Below are positions 59,524 to 64,000 of a stretch of DNA of 64,000 nucleotides, piece after piece. Source of the stretch: Zoogloea oryzae (lineage in GTDB: Bacteria; Pseudomonadota; Gammaproteobacteria; Burkholderiales; Rhodocyclaceae); assembly GCF_030161255.1 (NCBI RefSeq), contig NZ_BSPX01000005.1, positions 50,492-114,491 on the forward strand, read 5' to 3'. The notes beneath the pieces are model-generated. The model was not told where the DNA came from. It worked only from the letters and a program-made list of their open reading frames with translations, and did not search any database. The first letter of the stretch is position 1, and each line of letters opens with the position of its first letter. The position numbers and the translations under genes are program-made.

Positions 59524-60498
59524 CTACGCGGCGGCCTTCAGCACCGGTACGCCATGACAGCCCAGGATGTGGGCGACCACCAGCGGATCCTTCTGGGGGC
59601 GCAGTTCGGCATAGAGGATCTCGGCCCGCGGGAAGTTGCGCCGCAGCATGCCCAGCCACTGCTTGAGCCGGCCCGGCGCATGGCGCGCCTCGACCTTGGC
59701 CAGCACGCGCCGCCAGAACTCACCGATCAGCGGCAGCAGCTCCAACCACTCGGCCTCGCGGTCCGGCTCGGTCTCACCGCCGGCGCGGATTCGCCGTGCC
59801 AGAAAGGGATCGGACACCGCGCCGCGCCCGAGCATCACATCGGCCGCGCCGCTCACCGCGCGACAGCGTCGCCAGTCGGCCTCGTTCCAAACCTCGCCGT
59901 TGGCCACCACCGGCACGTCCACCACGTCGGCGATGCGCGCCACCCATTCCCAGTGGGCCGGCGGGCGGTAACCGTCGGTCTTGGTGCGGGCATGCACGAC
60001 GAGATCCTCGATGCCGCCGTCGGCCAGGGCCTGGGCGCACTCCAGCGCACGCCCGGTGTCGCCCACGCCCAACCGCATCTTGGCGGTGAAGGGAATGTGC
60101 CGCGGCACCGCGCGGCGCACCTCGCAGGCGATGGCGTGGAGCACCTCCGGCGTATCCAGCAGCGCAGCCCCGCCCCCGTGGCGATTGACCAGCGGCGCCG
60201 GGCAGCCGAAGTTCAGGTCGATCCCCGCCGGGTTCATCCGCGCCAGCTGGGCCGCGTTGTCGCCCATGCAGGCCGGATCGGAGCCCAGCAGCTGCACCCG
60301 CACCGGCGTGCCGCTGCTCGTCCGGCTGCCGGCGTGCAGCTCGGGCGACACCCGCGCAAAGGCGCGCCGGGGCAGCAGCGTGCCCGACACCCGGACGAAC
60401 TCCGTCACTGCGTGGTCGTAACCCGGCACGCGGGTCAGCACCTCACGCAGCACGTCGTCCGCGAGGCCTTCCATCGGGGCAAGCAACAGCCGCGTCAT
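59524..60498 (-). CDS. dusC: tRNA-dihydrouridine synthase DusC
   Basis: A 324-residue FMN enzyme that reduces uridine in tRNA. FMN-binding LLLAPMEGLADDVLRE at the N-terminus, active-site Cys in DLNFGCPAPLVNRHGGGA, KMRLGV, VVHARTKTDGYRPPAHW and VVANGEVWN. The CPAPLVNRHGGGA sequence separates DusC from DusA/DusB. ATG at 60498 begins MTRLLLAPM; the alternative is a GTG four codons upstream. Head of a five-gene run: dusC, trmB, UPF0149, acyltransferase, YkgJ-like. Confidence 0.92.
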   Translation of the reverse strand: MTRLLLAPMEGLADDVLREVLTRVPGYDHAVTEFVRVSGTLLPRRAFARVSPELHAGSRTSSGTPVRVQLLGSDPACMGDNAAQLARMNPAGIDLNFGCPAPLVNRHGGGAALLDTPEVLHAIACEVRRAVPRHIPFTAKMRLGVGDTGRALECAQALADGGIEDLVVHARTKTDGYRPPAHWEWVARIADVVDVPVVANGEVWNEADWRRCRAVSGAADVMLGRGAVSDPFLARRIRAGGETEPDREAEWLELLPLIGEFWRRVLAKVEARHAPGRLKQWLGMLRRNFPRAEILYAELRPQKDPLVVAHILGCHGVPVLKAAA

Positions 60499-60656
60499 CG
60501 TCGAAAACACCTTTTACATCAAAGCCGGGCGCGCAATGTACCGGAGAATCGCCGCCGGCAGAAGCCACCCGTCGGCGCGCCCTGCGCGGGTGCTCGCCGG
60601 GCCGGGGCCGGGCGCGGTAAGATTCGCCCCCACGCCGCACGACGACGACATCCATC

Positions 60657-62012
60657 ATGGGCCGGCCCACCTCCGCCAACGGCGACACCCGCAATCTGCG
60701 CGACCTGCTGCTGCTCGCCCTGCCGGCGCTGCTGCTCGTCGCCGCCGCCTTTGCGCTGGCCTGGCAGTTCGTCAAGCCGGCGCCGCCCAAGAAGATCGTC
60801 ATCACCACCGGCGTCGAAGGCGGCGCCTACCAGTATTTCGGCGAACGCTACCGGGAAAAATTTGCCCAGGAAGGCATCGAGGTCGAGCTGCGCCCCTCCA
60901 GCGGCGCGGTGGAAAACCTCCGCCGCCTGAAGACCGACGACGACGTGGACGTGGGCTTCATCCAGGGCGGCATCGCCAACGAACCCGAATCCGACGATCT
61001 CGCCACCCTCGGCAGCATGTATCTCGAGCCGGTGTGGGTGTTCTATCGGGGTGACGCCCAGTACGACCGCATCTACCAGCTCAAGGGCCGCAAGATCGCC
61101 ATCGGCGTTCAGGGCAGCGGCGCCCAGCTCTTCGCCCTGCAACTACTGGCCGCCAACGGCTTTGCCACCAACGACCCGAAGCTGCTCGCCATCGGCGGCA
61201 TGGACGCCGTGGACGCCCTGCGCCGCGGCGAGATCGACGCCTTCTTCGTGGTGGGCGCGCCCCAGGCGCCGGTGGTCGATGCCCTCCTCCACACCGACGG
61301 CATCAGCCTGCTCAACTTTGCCCAGGCCGACGGCTACGTGCGCCACTTCCCCCACCTCGTGAAGGTGGTGCTGCCCCGGGGCGCCATCAAGATCCACGCC
61401 GACAAACCTGCCCGCGACATCCAGCTGCTGGCCGCCACCGCCAACCTGGTGGTGCGCGCCGACATCCACCCGGCCATCGTCACCCTGCTCCTCAAGCACG
61501 CCCGCGAGATCCACAGCCCGCCCGGCCTGCTCCAGGACGCCAACGCCTTCCCCACGCCCCGCGACCACGCCCTGCCGCTGCACCCCATGGCCCAGCGCTT
61601 CTACGATTCCGGCCCGCCGCTGCTGCAGCGCTACCTGCCCTTCTGGCTGGCCGTGCTCATCGACCGCCTGCTGGTGATGGTGCTGCCCCTGTTTGCGGTG
61701 GTGATCCCCCTCACCAAGATCATCCCCGGCATCTACAACTGGCGGATGCGCTCGCGGGTGTATCGCTGGTACGGCGAGCTCAAATACCTCGAAGCCGAGA
61801 TCGACGCCCTGCCCGAAGCCGCCCGCACCGCCGACGCCCTCGACGCCTTCAACCTGCGCCTCGACCGCATCGAGATGCGCGCCGCCCACCGCAAGCTGCC
61901 CCTCGCCTTCAGCAACGAGCTTTACACCCTGCGTGAACATATTGGCCTTGTCCGCCGCCGGCTGGCCCGGCTCGCGGAAAGCGTCACGACAAGCTCGCCG
62001 TCATCGTCCTAG
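60657..62012 (+). CDS. Membrane-anchored TAXI family solute-binding protein
   Basis: A 451-residue protein. An N-terminal TM (about 17-38) anchors a periplasmic TAXI domain (IVITTGVEGGAYQYFGERYRE; DVGFIQGGIANEP; GRKIAIGVQGSGAQLFALQLL; GEIDAFFVVGAPQ). A second membrane segment near 325-350 (FWLAVLIDRLLVMVLPLFAVV) and a cytoplasmic C-terminal helical tail follow. No TRAP permease gene is nearby, so transport is uncertain; sensing or an accessory role is possible. Confidence 0.83.
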   Translation: MGRPTSANGDTRNLRDLLLLALPALLLVAAAFALAWQFVKPAPPKKIVITTGVEGGAYQYFGERYREKFAQEGIEVELRPSSGAVENLRRLKTDDDVDVGFIQGGIANEPESDDLATLGSMYLEPVWVFYRGDAQYDRIYQLKGRKIAIGVQGSGAQLFALQLLAANGFATNDPKLLAIGGMDAVDALRRGEIDAFFVVGAPQAPVVDALLHTDGISLLNFAQADGYVRHFPHLVKVVLPRGAIKIHADKPARDIQLLAATANLVVRADIHPAIVTLLLKHAREIHSPPGLLQDANAFPTPRDHALPLHPMAQRFYDSGPPLLQRYLPFWLAVLIDRLLVMVLPLFAVVIPLTKIIPGIYNWRMRSRVYRWYGELKYLEAEIDALPEAARTADALDAFNLRLDRIEMRAAHRKLPLAFSNELYTLREHIGLVRRRLARLAESVTTSSPSSS

Positions 62013-62019
62013 AGTGATC

Positions 62020-62039
62020 GTGCCGGTAACCCCCGGCAC
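62020..62039 (+). promoter_or_regulatory. Small hairpin before the phosphoribosyltransferase gene
   Basis: GTGCCGG and CCGGCAC flank a six-base loop between two co-directional genes, 30 bases before the ATG. No T-run. Role unclear. Confidence 0.3.
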
Positions 62040-62069
62040 CGGAATCACCGTCTCCCGCCGAGTCTCACC

Positions 62070-62678
62070 ATGAGCCCCCATCTAGATCTCACCGCCCCCT
62101 ACGCCCCCCTCGTCCGCCGGATCGAATCCGAAGGCAGCATCGACGGCCAGATGCTGGTCATCGACCACTTCCTCAACCACCGCATCGAGCCCGGCTTCAT
62201 CTTCGAGCTGGCCCATGAGCTCGCCCGCCGGCTGTCCTTCTTCCAGCCCAACGTGATCCTCACCGCCGAGGCCAGCGGCATCGCCCCGGCGCTGATCGTC
62301 GCCCAGGCCCTGAGCGTGCCGATGGTGTACGCCAAGAAATACTCGACCGACGTGGAAGCGCCCTCCATCTGCCGCAGCATTCCGTCGCCCACCAAGGGCG
62401 TCGAGACGCGGCTGGCAATCTCCACCCGCTACATCCGCCCCGGCCAGCGGGTGGTGATCGTCGATGACTTCCTCGCCAACGGCCGCACCGCCGCCGCCCT
62501 CATCGAGATGGCCCGGGAAGCCGGCGCCGACGTGCGGGGCGCCGGCTTCGTGGTCGAAAAACGCTTCAAGCAAGGCCGCGAACACATCGAAGCCCTGCAC
62601 GTGCCCGTCTCCACCCTGGCCCAGGTAGAGCGCCTGGAAAGCGGCCGGGTAGTGATGACCCAGGCGCGGGACGAATAG
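62070..62678 (+). CDS. xpt: Xanthine phosphoribosyltransferase
   Basis: A 202-residue type I phosphoribosyltransferase of the Bacillus-type Xpt group: VIDHFLNHRIEP, LTAEASGIAPALIVAQ, PMVYAKKY, and the PRPP-binding loop VVIVDDFLANGRTAAALIEM, where a second Asp and the Asn-Gly replace the usual DDVxxTG. C-terminal GFVVEKRFKQGRE. It would make XMP from xanthine and PRPP. No purine riboswitch was seen upstream. Confidence 0.92.
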   Translation: MSPHLDLTAPYAPLVRRIESEGSIDGQMLVIDHFLNHRIEPGFIFELAHELARRLSFFQPNVILTAEASGIAPALIVAQALSVPMVYAKKYSTDVEAPSICRSIPSPTKGVETRLAISTRYIRPGQRVVIVDDFLANGRTAAALIEMAREAGADVRGAGFVVEKRFKQGREHIEALHVPVSTLAQVERLESGRVVMTQARDE

Positions 62679-62725
62679 GCGCCGGCGCCGCCGCCTCGTC
62701 ATCACACCGATCACGCCCCGTACCT

Positions 62726-62805
62726 GTAGGTCGGACTTCAGTCCGACAGCATGGCTTGAGCGGATGGGGTTGTCGGACTGAAGTCCGACCTACAGTCCGA
62801 CCTAC
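62726..62805. repeat. Dispersed REP-like inverted repeat, copy 2
   Basis: Same two arms as the element at 23274-23342, here perfectly complementary, around a 24-base spacer that shares TTGAGC and GGGGTT with copy 1. The last 12 bases (AGTCCGACCTAC) are duplicated in tandem at the right end. Confidence 0.87.
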
Positions 62806-62851
62806 AGGGCGGGTGGTGCCGACGGGCCGGCGCGATGCCCCCCGGTCGCCC

Positions 62852-63721
62852 TCAGCGAAACCTCACCCCCACCACCGGATTCCCCGGCAGCCCTTCGTAT
62901 TTCGCCGTCACCCCCATCCCCGCCTTGGGCGGAAAGAGTTTGGTGAAGGAGCCCAGCGACAGCAGGTCGCCACGCTTCAGCGGCGTGCCGGCGGCGGCCA
63001 GATCCCGGGCCAGCCAGCTGGCAGCGTTCAGGGGGTTGCCGAGGGTGGCGCTGCCCTTGCCGGTGTCAAGCACCGCACCGGTGTTGTCGGTAATCGTCAC
63101 GGTCATGGTGGCGAAGGACTCGGCCAGCGCGGGCGTCGCCTTGATGGGGATGGCCTTGCCGACCACGCCGGCGCGGGCGCCCACGTTGATCATCGCCAGC
63201 ATCGGGCCGCCCAGTTTCGACGGGTCGGCCACCATCAGGTCGGGCAACTCGATGAAGGGCGAGAAGCTTTTGAGTGCCTTCAGGGCCGCCAGGGGCGTGT
63301 CGGCCTTGGCCAGGGCGACTGGATCGCCCACCTCGACGATCATGTCCGCCTCGAACACCGGGCGGGTGCCAAAGCTCACCGGCAGCTCGCTGCCATCGGC
63401 CACCAGCATGGATTTGAACAGGGTGCCGCGCAGGGGCGCGTCGTGGTTGAAGCGCTTCTGCACCGCCGGGTTGGTGAGGCCGGCCTTGTAGCCCGCCACG
63501 TCGCCATAAGTCTGGGCGAGGAAGCGCACCACCTTGTCGCGGCCACACAGGCCATCGGCCATGCTCATCTCGCCGGCGGGCGTCGGCACCGGCTGGTGGG
63601 CGACGATGGCGGCGGCCACGGCGGCGGCTTCGAGATCGCTGGGGCAGGCAGCGTGGGCGGCGAGGGGCACAGCAGTCAGCACAAGCACCGCGAGGGCAGA
63701 GATGGGAAAGACGGATTTCAT
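62852..63721 (-). CDS. Exported 2-keto-4-pentenoate hydratase-fold protein
   Basis: A 289-residue protein with a Sec signal peptide (MKSVFPISALAVLVLTAVPL...AHA-AC) followed by a fumarylacetoacetate-hydrolase-like C-terminal fold as in hydratases of the MhpD type (GYKAGLTNPAVQKRF; TRPVFEADMIVEVGD; GNPLNAASWLARDLA; PKAGMGVTAKYEGL). Members are normally cytoplasmic; the metal-binding pattern (E-A-D where E-A-E is usual) differs. ATG at 63721 follows CAGGAG. Function not assignable. Confidence 0.75.
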   Translation of the reverse strand: MKSVFPISALAVLVLTAVPLAAHAACPSDLEAAAVAAAIVAHQPVPTPAGEMSMADGLCGRDKVVRFLAQTYGDVAGYKAGLTNPAVQKRFNHDAPLRGTLFKSMLVADGSELPVSFGTRPVFEADMIVEVGDPVALAKADTPLAALKALKSFSPFIELPDLMVADPSKLGGPMLAMINVGARAGVVGKAIPIKATPALAESFATMTVTITDNTGAVLDTGKGSATLGNPLNAASWLARDLAAAGTPLKRGDLLSLGSFTKLFPPKAGMGVTAKYEGLPGNPVVGVRFR

Positions 63722-63821
63722 GGCACGTATCTCCTGGGTGATGGGATGGGGCCGCAATGGGGCCTGACCGGCGCAATGCAAACCCGCGACAGGGCCGGAG
63801 CCCGGCATCTCCAACCGGGAG

Positions 63822-63884
63822 CTTTTTGCTCCGAGTTGGGACCTTTTTGCTCCCGGCCGGATACTTTTTGCTCCCGGTCGGGAG
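63822..63884. repeat. Triple 21-bp direct repeat
   Basis: CTTTTTGCTCC recurs at 63822, 63843 and 63864 with an exact 21-bp period; intervening bases vary. The left unit is part of an inverted pair (GGGAGC...GCTCC) and GGGAGC recurs at the right end. It lies just left of an IS end. Possibly IS21-type terminal repeats of a lost element, or iterated regulator sites. Confidence 0.7.
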
Positions 63885-63903
63885 CTGATTGGTTTCAGGT
63901 GGG

Positions 63904-64000
63904 TGTAGTGGTCTAATTTCCTCGGACACCTCGATAGGTGGATCATCCACCCGTAGAGGAGAACTTGATGAAACAGAAACGCCGGGCGTTCGATGCGAGC
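63904..64000 (+). mobile_element. Left end of an IS3-like insertion sequence, cut by the window
   Basis: The element seems to begin at TGTAGTGGTCTAATT. A 15-base palindrome (GGTGGAT-C-ATCCACC, 63937-63951) follows, then GAGGAG and the start of a transposase gene. The right end and family assignment lie outside the window. Confidence 0.6.
63968..64000 (+). CDS. Transposase OrfA, N-terminal 11 residues only
   Basis: MKQKRRAFDAS is the start typical of IS3-family OrfA proteins, with GAGGAG seven bases upstream. It runs off the window. Confidence 0.55.
   Translation, partial: MKQKRRAFDAS

Noticed and set aside
61990..62069. Purine riboswitch upstream of the xanthine phosphoribosyltransferase gene
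   Set aside because: The 57-base gap is too short and lacks the aptamer core; only a small hairpin is present.
63822..63884. CRISPR array
   Set aside because: Repeats are 11 bases with 10-base variable parts; far too short for repeat-spacer units and only three copies.

Overview
The window is a GC-rich chromosomal segment of a Gram-negative bacterium, most likely a betaproteobacterium and plausibly Rhodocyclales-like. The pointers are an EpsL/EpsE/EpsF/EpsG-type exopolysaccharide cluster, AcnB, DusC, RlmJ, a class II (B12-dependent) ribonucleotide reductase beside a class I enzyme, and a CheD-containing chemotaxis operon with no CheZ. Assignment to an order is inference. No rRNA, tRNA or CRISPR array was seen.

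Layout. 1-4.9 kb: housekeeping genes (end of an acetyl-CoA hydrolase/CoA-transferase gene, rlmJ, a MazG-like pyrophosphohydrolase, a gamma carbonic anhydrase, an EEP-family hydrolase, an HDOD protein). 4.9-23.2 kb: an exopolysaccharide locus with a 13-gene minus-strand operon (epsL-epsE-epsF-epsG-wzy-wzx-propeller protein-wecG-like-two CapK-like ligases-GT4-third CapK-like ligase-heparinase family) and a divergent initiating phosphoglycosyltransferase. It covers initiation, flipping, polymerisation, length control, export and modification. 23.4-36.2 kb: a beta-CASP RNase, then a B12-centred block. One cobalamin riboswitch precedes nrdAB (class I RNR). A second precedes an acyl-CoA thioesterase and a GNAT gene. 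A PepSY membrane protein and nrdJ (class II RNR) follow, nrdJ behind a possible NrdR-box pair. 37-47.6 kb: a complete chemotaxis operon headed by an HTH plus degenerate-receiver regulator, with a stand-alone paralogue of that regulator upstream. 47.9-53.6 kb: acnB and a sensor kinase/response regulator pair. 53.8-62.7 kb: small enzymes and RNA-modification genes (YchJ-like, two GST-type proteins in the window, S4, LysM/BON, YkgJ-like, an OafA-like acyltransferase, UPF0149, trmB, dusC, a TAXI protein, a xanthine phosphoribosyltransferase). 62.7-64 kb: a second copy of a dispersed inverted repeat, an exported hydratase-fold protein, a 21-bp triple repeat and the left end of an IS element.

How it works together. 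The B12 block reads as a switch. With B12 present, the riboswitches should silence the B12-independent RNR (and the thioesterase/GNAT pair) while NrdJ makes deoxynucleotides; without B12 they are released. The thioesterase target is unexpected and is the most interesting lead here. The EPS tyrosine-kinase-like protein EpsG carries an MshEN-like tandem motif, and CheA carries two similar half motifs, which could link matrix production and chemotaxis to cyclic di-GMP. Start codons were checked against the DNA; several genes start with GTG or TTG.
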